DNA of 64,000 nt from Prorocentrum cordatum (GCA_963575745.1 CAUYUJ010001733.1:10001-74000); one strand, 5' to 3'; shown: positions 40,496 through 50,645, counted from the first letter of the stretch. Numbers and translations: made by a program. Notes: a model not told the origin generated them from the letters alone.

Positions 40496-42395
40496 GCCCA
40501 CTGTGCTGGGCCCCTCAGCAGCCCTCGAAAGCGGCGACAGTTTCACAGATCGCAGCCCCCCAGGGATGCCGAGGTCACATTTGAGTCTGCGGTGAGTACC
40601 CACTGTGCTGGGCCCCTCAGCAGCTCTCGATAGCGGCGACAGTTTCACAGATCGCAGCCCCCAGGGATGGCGAGGTCCCATTTGAGTCTGCGGTGAGTAC
40701 CCACTGTGTTGGGCCCCTCAGCAGCCCTCGAAAGTGGCGACCGTTTCACAGATCGCAGCACCCCAGGGATGGCGAGGTCCTATTTGAATCTGCGGTGAGT
40801 ACCCACTGTGCTGGGCCCCTCAGCAGCCCTCGAAAGTGGCGACAGTTTCACAGATCGCAGCCCCCAGCAGCCTTTGAATCCGCCGTGAGTACCCACTGTG
40901 CTGGCCCCCCCGGCAAGCCCTCGAAAGTGGCGACAGTTTCACAGATCGCAGCCCCCCAGGGATGGTGAGGTCACATTTGAATCCGCCATGGGTACCCACT
41001 GCGCTGCGCCCCCCAGCAGTCCTCGAAAGTGGCGACACTTTCACATATCGCAGCCCCCCAGGGATGGCAAGGTCCCATTTGAATCCGCCGTGGGTGCCCA
41101 GGGTGCTGGGCCCCCCAGCAGCCCTCGAAAGTGGCGACAGCTTCACAGACCGCAGCCCCACCAGGGATGGCGAGGTCCCATTTGAATCCGTCATGGGTAC
41201 CCACTGTGCTGGGCCCCCCAGCAGCCCTCGAAAGTGGCGACACTTTCACAGATCGCAGCCCCCCAGGGATGGCGAGGTCACATTTGAATCCGCCGTGGGT
41301 ACCCACGGTGCTGGGCCCCCCAGCAGCCCTCGAACGTGGCGACAGTTTTTCACGAGCGCAGCCCCCCGGGATGGCGAGGTCTCATTTGAATCCGCCGTGA
41401 GCACCCACTGTGCTGGGCCCCCAGCAGCCCTCGAATGTGGCGACAGTTTCACAGATCGCAGCCCCCCAGGGATGGCGAGGTCCTATTTGAATCCACCGTG
41501 AGTGCCCACTGTGCTGGGCCCCCCAGCAGCCCTCGAAAGTGGCAGCAGTTTCACAGATCGCGGCCCCCCAGGGCTGGCGAGGTCCCATTGGAATCCGCCG
41601 TGGGTGCCCACTGTGCTGGGCCCCCCAGCAGGCCTCGAAAGTGGCGACAGTTTCACAGATCGCAGCCCCCCAGGGATGGCGAGGTCACATTTATATCCGC
41701 AGTGGGTGCCACTGTGTCTGGCAGCCGCAGCAGCCCTCGAAGTGCGACAGGTCACAGAAGGCGCACAGACGCGCTGCGAGGTCTAATCTGTGAATCCGCG
41801 TGGACGTCCACCCCGCTGGATCCCCCAGCAGCTTCCGAAAGTGCGGCCGTTTTTCCACGGATCGGGAGAGGCAGGCCCCCAGGGATGGCTGGTCTAATCT
41901 GAATCCCCGTACGGCTTCACTCCGCGGGCCCCCCATCAGCCCTCGAAAGTGCAACAGTTTCACATCGTAGCCCCCTTCCCGGGATTGCAGGTCTATTTAC
42001 CGAATCCCCGTAGGGCGTCACTCCGCTTGGCCCCCAGCAGCCCTCGAAAGTGCGACAGTTTTCACGATCGCAGCCTCCCCAAGGGATGGCGAGGTCTAAA
42101 TCTGGGTAAGACGTAGGCGCCACTCCGCTGGGCCCCCCAGACCCCTCGAAAGTGGCGACAGTTTCGCAGATCGCAGCCCCCCAGGGATGGCGAGGTCTAA
42201 TCTGAGTCCCCGTAGGGCGTCACCCCGCTGGGCCCCCCAGCAGCCCCCGAAAGTGGCGACAGTTTCACAGATCGCAGCCCCCCAGGGATGGCGAGGTTTA
42301 ATCTGAGTCCCCGTAGGGCGTCACTCCGCTGGGCACCCCAGCAGCCCTCGAAAGTGGCAACAGTTTCACAGATCGCAGCCCCCCAGGAATGGCGA
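40496..42395. repeat. 102-bp satellite, array 3
   Basis: About 18 units. It starts with the TTTGAGTCTGCGGTGAGTAC subfamily, passes through the GAATCCGCCGTGGGT subfamily and ends with the CCCCGTAGGGCGT subfamily. Units at 41,700-42,120 are rich in small indels. Confidence 0.95.
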
Positions 42396-42539
42396 GGGGC
42401 AAGCGAAGTAAGGTCAAGCTAGGAGTAGGCGGGGAGGCGGGAGGAGTGGGAGACCGGGGGCAGTGCTCATTCAAAACTCGTACCCAACGCAGGAGGTTGG
42501 GAATAAACAGAACCACGCCAAAGTAAACACGACCTCCCA
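42396..42539 (+). repeat. Tail and spacer after 102-bp array 3
   Basis: GGAGGCGGGAGGAGTGGGAG, a slightly damaged CAGTGCTCATTCAAAACTCG, CCCAACGCAGGAGGTTGGG and AACAGAACCACGCC spacer units. Confidence 0.85.
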
Positions 42540-42775
42540 AAATTACCCTGTGACGTACCCAACCCATTTGCATCATGGGGAACGAGGAGTTGGCCGAAAC
42601 TTGCATGGACAATCAAATTGCAGGATCCGTTGTTTGATCTGTAAGCAACTTGGGACACGCGCCTATGGCATGATGCACAGGAGAACCATACAAGAAAGAG
42701 GGGCGACAGCTACAGGCTCGAAGAGGACATGGGGAGTCGGGAGCGAAGAGCAGGACAAAGACGTGCGGGAAACCC
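42540..42775 (+). repeat. Head of 102-bp cassette 4
   Basis: Repeats the 40,262-40,495 head with a few substitutions; the two heads are about 2.28 kb apart, giving a higher-order repeat. Confidence 0.9.
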
Positions 42776-43985
42776 ACTGTGCTGGGCCCCTCAGCAACCC
42801 CCGAAAGTGACGACAGTCTCACAGATCGCAGCCCCCCCTGGATTGCGAGGTCTAAATTTAGTCTGCGGTGAGTACCCACTGTGCTGGGCCCCTCAGCAGC
42901 CCTCGAAAGTGGCGGCAGCTTCACATATCACAGCCCCCCAGGGAAGGCGAGGTCTAATTTGAGTCTGCGGTGAGTACCCACTGTGCTGGGCCCCTCAGCA
43001 GGCCTCGAAAGTGGCGGCAGTTTCACAGATCGCAGCCCCCCAGGGATGGCGAGGTCTAATTTGAGTCTGCGGTGAGTACCCAGTGTGCTGGACCCCTCAG
43101 CAGGCCTCGAAAGTGGCGACCGTTTCACAGATCGCAGCCCCCCAGGGATGGCGAGGTCTAATCTGAGTCTGCGGTGAGTACCCACTGCGCTGGGCCCTCC
43201 AGCAGCCCTCGAAAGTGGCGACAGCTTCGCAGATCGCAGCCCCCCAAGGAAGGCGAGGTCTAATCTGAGTCTGCGGTGAGTACCCACTGTGTTTGGGCCC
43301 CATCAGCAGCCCTCGAAAGTGGCGAAACGTTCACAGATCGCAGCCCCCCAGATAGGCGAGGTCTAAATTTGAAGTTTGCGGTGAGTACCCACTGTGCTGG
43401 GCCCCCCAGCAGGCCTCGAAAATGGCGACAGTTTCACAGATCGCAGCCCCCCAGGTATGGCGAGGTCTAATTTGAATCTGCCCGTGGCCCTCACTGTGCT
43501 GGGCCCCCCAGCAGGCCTCGAAAATGGCGACAGTTTCACAGATCGCAGCCTCCCAGGGATGGCGAGGTCTAATTTGAATCCGCGCGTGGCCCTCACTGTG
43601 CTGGGCCCCCCAGCAGGCCGGCCTCGAAAGTGCGACAAGTTTTTTCACGTCGCAGCCCACCGGGGAGGGCGAGGTCTAATTTGAGTCTGCTGTGAGTACC
43701 CCACACTGCGCTGGGCCCATCCGCAGCCCTCGAAAGTGGCGACAGTTTCACATATCGCAGCACCCCAGGGATGGCGAGGTCTAATTTGAATCTGCGGTGA
43801 GTACCCACTGTGCTGTGCCCCTCAGCAACCCTCGAAAGTGGCGACAGTTTCACAGATCGCAGCCCCCCAGGGATGGCGAGGTCTAATCTGAGTCCGCGGT
43901 GAGTACCCACTGTGCTGGTCCCCTCAGCAGCCCTCGAAAGTGGCGACAGTTTCACAGATCGCAGCCCCCCAGGGATGGCGAGGTC
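42776..43985. repeat. 102-bp satellite, array 4
   Basis: About 12 units, mainly the TTTGAGTCTGCGGTGAGTAC and GAATCTGCCCGTGGCCCTCA types. Confidence 0.95.
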
Positions 43986-44333
43986 AAGGCGGGGGAAGGG
44001 AGGACGGTTGGGGAGGCGGAGGACGGAGTGGGACCGCAGTGCTCTATTCAAAAACGAGAACCCACGCAGGAGGGTTGGGAAAAGTACTCCGACCACGCAG
44101 AGTCACAAGACCAACCCAAACTAGACTGACCACCCCAAAGAGTAAACCATGCAATAAACGCAGAGGAACCACCCAAAACTAACAGGACCACCCAAAAGTA
44201 ACGGGGACCACCCCAGGAAAGTAACGGACCCCCCAACAGTAAACAATGCCACCAGACGCAACATGTACCCCCCCACAGTAAAACTCCCACCCCAGAGCAC
44301 AGTCGGACCACACCAAAACAACAGGACCACTCC
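43986..44333 (+). repeat. Tail and CCACCC spacer abutting telomeric repeats
   Basis: The GTGCTCTATTCAAAAACGAG tail with GGAGGGTTGGGAAAA is followed by about 240 bp of degenerate ACCACCCAAAAGTAACGG units that run straight into TTTAGGG repeats at 44,334. Confidence 0.85.
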
Positions 44334-44411
44334 GAGGGTTTAGGGTTTAGGGTTTAGGGTTTTGGTTCAGGGTTTAGGGTTTAGGGTTCAGGGTTCAGGG
44401 TTTAGGGTTCG
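44334..44411 (+). repeat. Telomere-type TTTAGGG repeat, tract 1
   Basis: About 11 TTTAGGG units with TTCAGGG and TTTTGGTTCAGGG variants. Degeneracy indicates an internal, not an active terminal, tract. Confidence 0.92.
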
Positions 44412-44635
44412 GGTTGGTTCGGGCGTTTGCCGCAGCGGTGTGGGCGCGCGCACGCATTCCACCCCCACATCAAGATTGTTGGGGGTGGGGTGCTGTGTGC
44501 GCGCTCGCGTTGCTTGTCCTCCCGCCCCAATCCACCCCGGCTATTCTCTTTTAGGGTTTAGGGACACAGAGAGTCCTTCCCCCCAGCCCCCACTCATGGG
44601 GGTGTCGAACGCCACGTCGTCCTACCTGAGAACGC

Positions 44636-44790
44636 GCAGGCGCTGTAACGCATTGGGGGACAGCCTCCAGGTTTAGTTCGCGCGTTGGGGGGCGCCCGAC
44701 CGGGCGATCTCTTCCGACTCTCGCAGGAGCGGTTCTGCGCGGTGGCGCACGCGCAGCGGTTTGTCGGCCAACGAGGTGCCGTACCTTGTG
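44636..44790 (+). repeat. Repeated block F, copy 1
   Basis: GCGCGTTGGGGGGCGCCCGA, CGGGCGATCTCTTCCGACTC and GCGGTGGCGCACGCGCAGCG. One frame reads ARPGDLFRLSQERFCAVAHA and is conserved in copy 2 (45,396-45,515), so it may be an eroded coding fragment. Confidence 0.7.
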
Positions 44791-44916
44791 GCCCATGTTA
44801 CGCTGGCGACGCCAGAACCGCGCCTGCGCGCTCTTTTTCGATGCCCAGGCGCGCTGGCGAGCGCATGTGGCGATTGAAGTAAACTTCAGCACGCGTGAAC
44901 CTTCAACCTTGTAACC

Positions 44917-45275
44917 GCCGGGACCTCGTAGAGCTCCTTGCCCCACGTAAAAGCTCAGGATCGAAGCGAAGAGCTTATCGGAGCTTTTCTAGAAAAACGT
45001 AAAAATGAGATTTTTCGGAGTCAACATGAAGTGAACTAATCTAAAAACTGGCTCATGGGGGAGCCTGAGCTGCTGAGGAAACAGCCAGTTCATATGCCCA
45101 ATGCTCGCGTAAAAAAACTGTTTCTCAAAGCAATTGTCAAATATCTTTCAATCTGAACAAAAAGCGACCCAAAGTCACCACTTTATCCTTTCTGTCCTTT
45201 CTGGTCGTGTCCACCAACTAGCTCCACCCCGCGCCAGAATTCCTCCAGCTCATCGATGCCGAAGAGCTCTACGAC
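44917..45275 (+). repeat. ~400-bp AT-rich element (family R), copy 1
   Basis: It begins ACCGCCGGGACCTCGTAGAG and ends at GATGCCGAAGAGCTCTACGA. Inside are ATTTTTCGGAGTCAACATGA and GACCCAAAGTCACCACTTT. The border words CTCGTAGAGCTC and GAGCTCTACGA(G) are inverted. Other copies: 45,930-46,110 (partial), 47,997-48,409, 48,517-48,800 (partial), 49,165-49,537. Confidence 0.65.
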
Positions 45276-45395
45276 GTTACTTACGCAGATGCCTCAATCT
45301 CAGAAGCGATCATGGTGGGCCACGACAAAATGGACCAGCTCGCCGGACGCTCCGCGGCTCGCGCGCGCGCGAAGGTCCCGCGCTGACACCACGTC

Positions 45396-45565
45396 GTCCT
45401 AGAGTCTCCGGGGTTCGTTCGCGCGTTGGGGGACGCCCGACCGGGCGACCTTTTCCGATTCTCGCAGGAGCGATTCTGCGCGGTGGCGCACGCGCAGCGC
45501 TTTGTCTCGGATGGTGGGAGGGGAAGCTCGAGGGGGCGGGCCTGGCGCCCCCTCGATGCGACGCA
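45396..45565 (+). repeat. Repeated block F, copy 2, with GC hairpin
   Basis: A second block F, followed by CGAGGGGGCGGGCCTGGCGC and CCCCTCG. This GAGGGGGCG/CGCCCCCTC hairpin also punctuates the 12-bp minisatellite at 54,080, 54,955 and 56,055. Confidence 0.7.
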
Positions 45566-45649
45566 CCAGGCACCGCGTCGCGTGCGTCAGCCGGCCGGCC
45601 GGCCGTCAGGTTGACAGCAACGCTATAGGCCCCGGGCAAATGGAAGAAA

Positions 45650-45905
45650 ACCCGAAGTGGCCTACAGATGGCTCCGGGCATCCAAAATGTGGCCCTGGAA
45701 TGGAGTTCTGGGAAGTCGAAGAGCACGAAGTGGCCTACAGTTGGCTCCGGGCATCCAAAATGTGGCCCGGGAATGGAGTTCTGGGAAGTCGAAGAGCACG
45801 AAGTGGCCTACAGCTGGCTCCGGGCATCCAAAATGTGGCCCGGGAATGGAGTTCTGGGAAGTCGAAGAGCACGAAGTGGCCTACAGTTGGCTCCGGGCAC
45901 TGGCG
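45650..45905 (+). repeat. 73-bp repeat, dispersed array
   Basis: Three to four 73-bp units (CATCCAAAATGTGGCCCGGG, AATGGAGTTCTGGGAAGTCG, AAGAGCACGAAGTGGCCTAC) match those inside the 950-bp repeats 20 kb away. One diverged unit is at 49,537-49,590. Since 73 is not a multiple of three, the long frames cycle through all phases and are not genes. Confidence 0.93.
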
Positions 45906-46189
45906 CCTGCGGTGAACCGTCAACCTGGTCACCGCCGGGAACCTCGTAGAGCTCCTTGCATGCGTAAGAGAGTTTTCTGAACTTTTTACAAGAACGTAAA
46001 ATTTTGATTTTTCGGAGTCAACATGAAGTTGGTTCCGGGAAGTCAACCTACAAGTGACTCTTGAGGGCTGAGCTGCTGAGTGAAAAAAGTTTATATTCCA
46101 ATGCTCGGCGTGAAAATCTCCTTCCTGAAAATGAATTGTCCAACTGGAACCGGCGGTAAACCGTCAACCTGGTCTTTTTGCGTCTTTTG
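45906..46189 (+). repeat. Partial family-R element, copy 2
   Basis: GTGAACCGTCAACCTGGTCA and CCGCCGGGAACCTCGTAGAG start it, ATTTTTCGGAGTCAACATGA follows, but the GCTCCACCCCGCGCC end is missing; it passes into GGCGGTAAACCGTCAACCTG. Confidence 0.6.
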
Positions 46190-46672
46190 CGAAGGCCGGT
46201 TCGAGCTCCCATGGGAGCAGGCCTAAACACAAAGAACCTAAACAGCGAAGCTGTACAGGAAGACAGCGAAGCTGCAAAGATTAAAGCAGAGGTGCATCAA
46301 ACAGCGAAGCTGTACAGATATGCACAAGACTGCCAATACACGAGAAGACACATAAAAATAGAAAGAGGGAAGCAAAGCAGTGCGAGACCATGCAGTAACC
46401 ACATATAGCGATTACCGTCTCAGCACCACTGAAAATAAAAGCAGTGTAGTGTCGACTAGATCAAAGGCCTACTTTGAGGCACCACGTGACAAATCACGGA
46501 AAGTCACGTTCAAAGGTCAATGAGCACTCAAATCAAGGAAGCAACGAATGACCTACTTTGAGGGATCAAGCGAAGCTCTTATTCAACACACGCGCATGCA
46601 CGACAACACACACAGGCATGAAGAAAGGCAACGCAATGACAAATCAAGCGTGCAGGATCAATCACATGTGCA
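46190..46672 (-). other. Probable 3' flank of the 324-aa frame
   Basis: AT-richer than its surroundings, with short ACAGCGAAGCTGTACA repeats at 46,240-46,320 (AGCGAAGCT words) and CCTACTTTGAGG twice (46,467 and 46,549). No frame. Confidence 0.45.
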
Positions 46673-47647
46673 TCATCTGCGCCGTTTCCGATGCTTCTTG
46701 CCGCTCCGCGTCAATGCACTCCTGGAAGTAGAACTCTGAGGACCCCCTTGTTGCGAATCATCCTCCTCGGAACTTTCAATTCCCAATTGCAGCCTGCATG
46801 CATTAAGAGCCTCAGTCCTACGCTGAAACTCCTGTGTCGGGAGTCGGTGTAGCTCAAGCCAAAGAGCCCTTACATCGACACCGGCAAGGGCCCAGTCCCT
46901 GGCAGCTTGGCACTCAGAGCGTGTCTCACTCGGTCGATCTGCAGAACTCCCATTCATGGAACTCCCAACTGCATCAGCTGAACTCCCAACTGCAGAACTC
47001 CCAGCTGTTGAACTCCCAACTGCATCCTCAACTGCATCAGCGGAACTCCGAACTGTGGAACTTCCTACTGCACTCCCCAGTGTTGAACTCCCGACTGCAC
47101 TGGAACTCCCGACTGCATCAACTGTACTCAAAACTGCGGTACTCTCCACCGCACTCCCGTTGGTCGCATGCAATTCTGAAGCGTGCAACTTTGCACTCTC
47201 GATAGCCTCCGCTCGTTTGAAACAATATCTCTTCATTCTGAGAGAAGCATCACCCCGATCAACGTGCACTCGATGACACTCCTCCTTCTCCTCCTCACTA
47301 ACAAAAAGAACACAACGATCAGTCTGAGTCCCACGCTCAATGTGAACACAGGGATCTGTCTGAGTCCCACAATCGGAACACTGCGAACACAAAGAGTTGC
47401 CAGCCAATTCAACAGCATCCATATCAGTCAGTGTTCCACAAGTGCCCTCAACCCATTCCTCTTCCTCAGAATCGTCCGAACAAAAATTCCGATAATATCT
47501 GGGCGCGCAAATGCCCGCGCGAACAAGGCACGACGAATCTGGCCCCCGAGCCGTGGACCACAAACAATATCTGGTACGTTTCGCCCTCGGGCGGCGCAAC
47601 TTCGATTGAGAAACTTTGACACCATGCATACAGCTGGTCTCGCTCAT
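46673..47647 (-). CDS. Unassigned 324-aa protein with two GTQTD motifs
   Basis: The start is ATG at 47,647 (MSETSCMHGVKVSQSKLRRP); the frame is open without ATG to 47,860, where a Cys/Leu-rich segment looks non-coding. Order of features: basic N-terminus, acidic CSDDSEEEEWVEG (about 56-68), a Cys-rich segment with two GTQTD motifs (94-98 and 106-110), a Ser/Ala/Val low-complexity repeat of AVGSS type (about 164-234), a helical RALWLELHRLPTQEFQRRTE region and an acidic/Ser tail ending in GKKHRKRRR, a possible nuclear signal. TQT is the core of dynein light chain LC8-binding motifs, often found in tandem, so an LC8-binding scaffold is a testable idea. The AVGSS part derives from a 15-18-bp DNA repeat. 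I do not recognise the family; a mobile-element gene is also possible. Confidence 0.5.
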   Translation of the reverse strand: MSETSCMHGVKVSQSKLRRPRAKRTRYCLWSTARGPDSSCLVRAGICAPRYYRNFCSDDSEEEEWVEGTCGTLTDMDAVELAGNSLCSQCSDCGTQTDPCVHIERGTQTDRCVLFVSEEEKEECHRVHVDRGDASLRMKRYCFKRAEAIESAKLHASELHATNGSAVESTAVLSTVDAVGSSSAVGSSTLGSAVGSSTVRSSADAVEDAVGSSTAGSSAVGSSADAVGSSMNGSSADRPSETRSECQAARDWALAGVDVRALWLELHRLPTQEFQRRTEALNACRLQLGIESSEEDDSQQGGPQSSTSRSALTRSGKKHRKRRR

Positions 47648-47996
47648 GCAGGCCAGACTCACCTCCGTACGAAGGGCGAACACGGCAATATAGATCACTA
47701 ACACACACACACACTTCGACCGTAGACAAACGAGCAGACAAACAAGCGAGAAACTCGGAAGTAAACAGCGCCGTATCTGTCCAATCTGAAGCAACAAAAT
47801 CCGCGCCTGACAATTCAGATGACACAAACTCCATATACAAAACGTGGACTCGCTCAACAAGAAGAAGGCAAATCACAAGCAATAACAAGATGGACAGTTG
47901 AGTACGATACGCGTGCATGCACAAAAACCTGTCCGCACAAAGCGGCTCGAGGAGGCCCCCAACGGGCCAGGTCGCCGCTGAGCACCCCGAGGAGGG

Positions 47997-48071
47997 ACAG
48001 CGGCAACCTGGTCACCGCCGGGAACCTCGTCGGTCGGAGGAGAGAGCTTCTGGAGGCATTTCCTATATATA

Positions 48072-48139
<68 letters not shown>

Positions 48140-48409
48140 ACCTTCATTTTTTTAATGTCGACATGAAGTTGGTTCCCCCAAGTGCTTCGAAAGTGAAAGT
48201 GCGCCTACAGAGCTCATATTGAGACGCAGAGGCCCTCACAGTCGTCTACAGGTAATCTGTTTTCTTAAAATAAACGGTCAAATTCATTTCAAATATTTGC
48301 GAAACCACCAAAAAGTTGTCACTTTGTCCTTTCTGGTCGGGTCGATCAACTAGCTCCACCCCGCGCCGGAATTCCTCCAGCTCATCGATGCCGAAGAGCT
48401 CTACGAGAT
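47997..48409 (+). repeat. Family-R element, copy 3, with long poly-A
   Basis: GGTCACCGCCGGGAACCTCG begins it and GATGCCGAAGAGCTCTACGA ends it. It contains a run of 64 A at 48,075-48,138 that the other copies lack. Confidence 0.65.
48075..48138 (+). repeat. Poly-A tract (64 A)
   Basis: An uninterrupted A run behind TATATATATA. It may be a retroposed tail or slippage; its length may be inexact in the assembly. Confidence 0.9.
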
Positions 48410-48489
48410 ATTTTCAACCGAGCAAAAGTCAGCAAAGTTCCGTCGATACTTTTCTTGCCAACTAGCTCTCCAGCGCCCCGGAATTACTG

Positions 48490-48800
48490 GGAGCCGGCGG
48501 TAAACCGTCAATGAGGTCACCGCCGGATGCCTCGTAGATCTTTTTTCTCGCACGGCGCTGCTCGTAACATCTGTGGGGAGCTTTCTCACACCTGAGTTCA
48601 AAACTCAAAAAAAATGTTTTTTTTGTTTTTATCTAAAGACGGTTCCTTCAAGTGTATTGATAGTAATATTGCAGCTACGGACCTGAAAATTTGTTGGCGT
48701 ACGCGACATAACCCACTACAGGTGCCAAAAATACCGCTTTGCAAACAAATGTTCAAATCTCTCAGAAAGTTCGCCCAACCTACCCAAAGTTCAAACATTG
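48490..48800 (+). repeat. Family-R element, copy 4 (partial)
   Basis: CCGGCGGTAAACCGTCAATG to GTCACCGCCGG forms an 8-bp stem (CCGGCGGT/ACCGCCGG), followed by GCCTCGTAGATC and AT-rich sequence. The GCTCCACCCCGCGCC end is missing. Confidence 0.6.
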
Positions 48801-48856
48801 TCCGCCCGGGCCGGCTGGGTTAACTGGGAACCGGCGGTAAACCGTCAACCCGGTTT

Positions 48857-49166
48857 TTTTTGAGTTTAAGTCAGGGCGCGGACAGCTGTGACAGCTGAGC
48901 CCTAAGACTCCCAAACGGAGCACAGGGTAGCTAGAGAGGGCATCTCTTATCATCACACTGCCGAACCACTGAGGCATAGGCATCGGAATAGGATGCAGGA
49001 ACAAGGAAAAGGATGCAGCACAACATGTGAAATTGTAAAGGTGTTGGAGAGCTCCAAGCAAGATGAAATTAGTCAACCAGGTTTTTTGAGTTTGAGTCAG
49101 GGCGCGGACAGCTGTGACAGCTGAGCCCTAAGACTCCCAAACGGAGCACAGGGTAGCTGGAGAGGT
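48857..49166 (+). repeat. 90-bp direct repeat flanking a 135-bp insert
   Basis: GAGTTTAAGTCAGGGCGCGG to GGAGCACAGGGTAGCTAGAG (about 48,857-48,945) recurs at 49,085-49,166 with few changes. Between them is a unique 135-bp stretch. Confidence 0.8.
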
Positions 49167-49537
49167 TACCGCCGGGCACCTCGTGGAGCTCTTTTCTTGC
49201 ACAGCGCTCCTCGAAACACATGAAGGAAGCTTCTGAAGCGAGAGCAGAAAAAAAACTCTAAAAAACACTATTTTTCTGTTTTCATCCAAAGTCGGTTCCT
49301 GCAAGTCTTTTGATAGTAATATTGCGGCTACCGACCTGAGAATTGAACTGGCAGCCGAGGCATAACCCACTACACGTGAGAAAAATCTGGTTCCTCAAAA
49401 TGAATTGTTAAATATCTTTCAAATCTTAGCAAAACCGACCCAAAGTCACCACTTTGTCTCAAGGCCGGGTCGGCCAACTAGCTCCACCCCGCGCCGGAAT
49501 TCCTCCAGCTCATCGATGCCGAAGAGCTCTACGAGGC
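49165..49537 (+). repeat. Family-R element, copy 5
   Basis: GTTACCGCCGGGCACCTCGT begins it and GATGCCGAAGAGCTCTACGA ends it, followed at once by a 73-bp-type unit. The best preserved copy next to copy 1. Confidence 0.68.
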
Positions 49538-49834
49538 ATTCAAAATGTGGCCCGGGAATGGAATTCTGGGAGGTCGAAGAGCACGAAGTGTGTGACTGTT
49601 CGCTTAAAACGAGCCCGGGCCCGGGAGATCTTGGCGGGCTCGCTGCGTTTGGGTTCCGGCTTTCGGGTTCATATTTCCTGCTACGCAGGTAGCCTGTGGC
49701 GTAGCCAGCCTGAGGCGCGGCGCGTGGGCGGTCGAGCTTAACCTCTCCCTTTCCGTAGATTCTCCAGGCGCTCCACTGAACATTCCGACCAAGGCTCGCA
49801 TGCGTCTGGGGCATCCCGACAGCGACGCATACTC

Positions 49835-49873
49835 GGGTTTAGGGTTTAGGGTTTAGGGTTTAGGGTTTAGGGT
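49835..49873 (+). repeat. Telomere-type TTTAGGG repeat, tract 2
   Basis: Five to six perfect TTTAGGG units. Confidence 0.92.
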
Positions 49874-49979
49874 CTAACAGGGCAAGGCCAAGAATACCCA
49901 CCCGCATAGGCACCCACCTGCGGCGGCTATCAATCCCCCCCGCATCTCCACCCCCTCATAAAGATCATCTCTCCTCTCA

Positions 49980-50105
49980 TGTTATACCCTAACGGGCGGG
50001 TCGGGCGGGCGGGACCCTAACGGGCGGGTCGGGCGGGCGGGGCCCTAACGGGCGGGTCGGGCGGGCGGGGCCCTAACGGGCGGGTCGGGCGGGCGGGGCC
50101 CTAAA
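49980..50105 (+). repeat. CCCTAACGGGCGGGTCGGGC 28-bp tandem repeat
   Basis: Four units of CCCTAACGGGCGGGTCGGGC plus GGGCGGGG (about 28 bp), ending in CCCTAAACCCTAAA. The CCCTAA part is the telomere word in the opposite orientation to the TTTAGGG tracts. Confidence 0.9.
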
Positions 50106-50254
50106 CCCTAAATCCTCACCATGCACCTATCTCACAATGCAAAAGCCCGTGTTCAGCAATGCCGCAGACGCTGGTCAGCATCTGCTATCATCCTGTGCTG
50201 TGCCGCTCTATTGCCTTGCTCGTGGACCGCCGTGAGGCACCATGGCTGGGCGGA
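50106..50254. other. No recognised feature
   Basis: Short unique stretch between two CCCTAACGGGCGGG repeat regions. Confidence 0.5.
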
Positions 50255-50645
50255 ACCTAACGGGCGGGTCGGGTCGGGAGGGCGGGACATTCAAATATGG
50301 CGCGTGTACACTTGACACGCGTGAACCCTAACGGGCGGGTCGGGTCGGGCGGGCGGACCCTAACGGGCGGGTCGGGCCGGGTCGGGCGGACCCCAGCGGG
50401 CGGGTCGGGTCGGGCGGGCGGGACATTAAAGCATGGTGCGTGTGCACTTGACACGCGTGAACCCCGACGGGCGGATCGGGTCGGGTCGAGCGGGCGGACC
50501 CTAACGGGCGGGTCGGGTCGGGTCGGGCGGACCCTAACGGGCGGGTCGGGTCGGGCGGGCGGGACATTAAAGTATGGTGCGTATACACTTGACACGCGTG
50601 AACCCTAACAAGCGGGTCGGTTCGGGTCGGGCGGACTCTAGGGTT
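50255..50645 (+). repeat. CCTAACGGGCGGGTCGGGTC composite repeat
   Basis: Units of CCTAACGGGCGGGTCGGG type alternate with GGGACATTAAAGCATGGTGC and CACTTGACACGCGTGAACCC. The GGGACATT block is also at 304 and 4767, linking the subtelomere-like zone to the window start. Confidence 0.88.
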
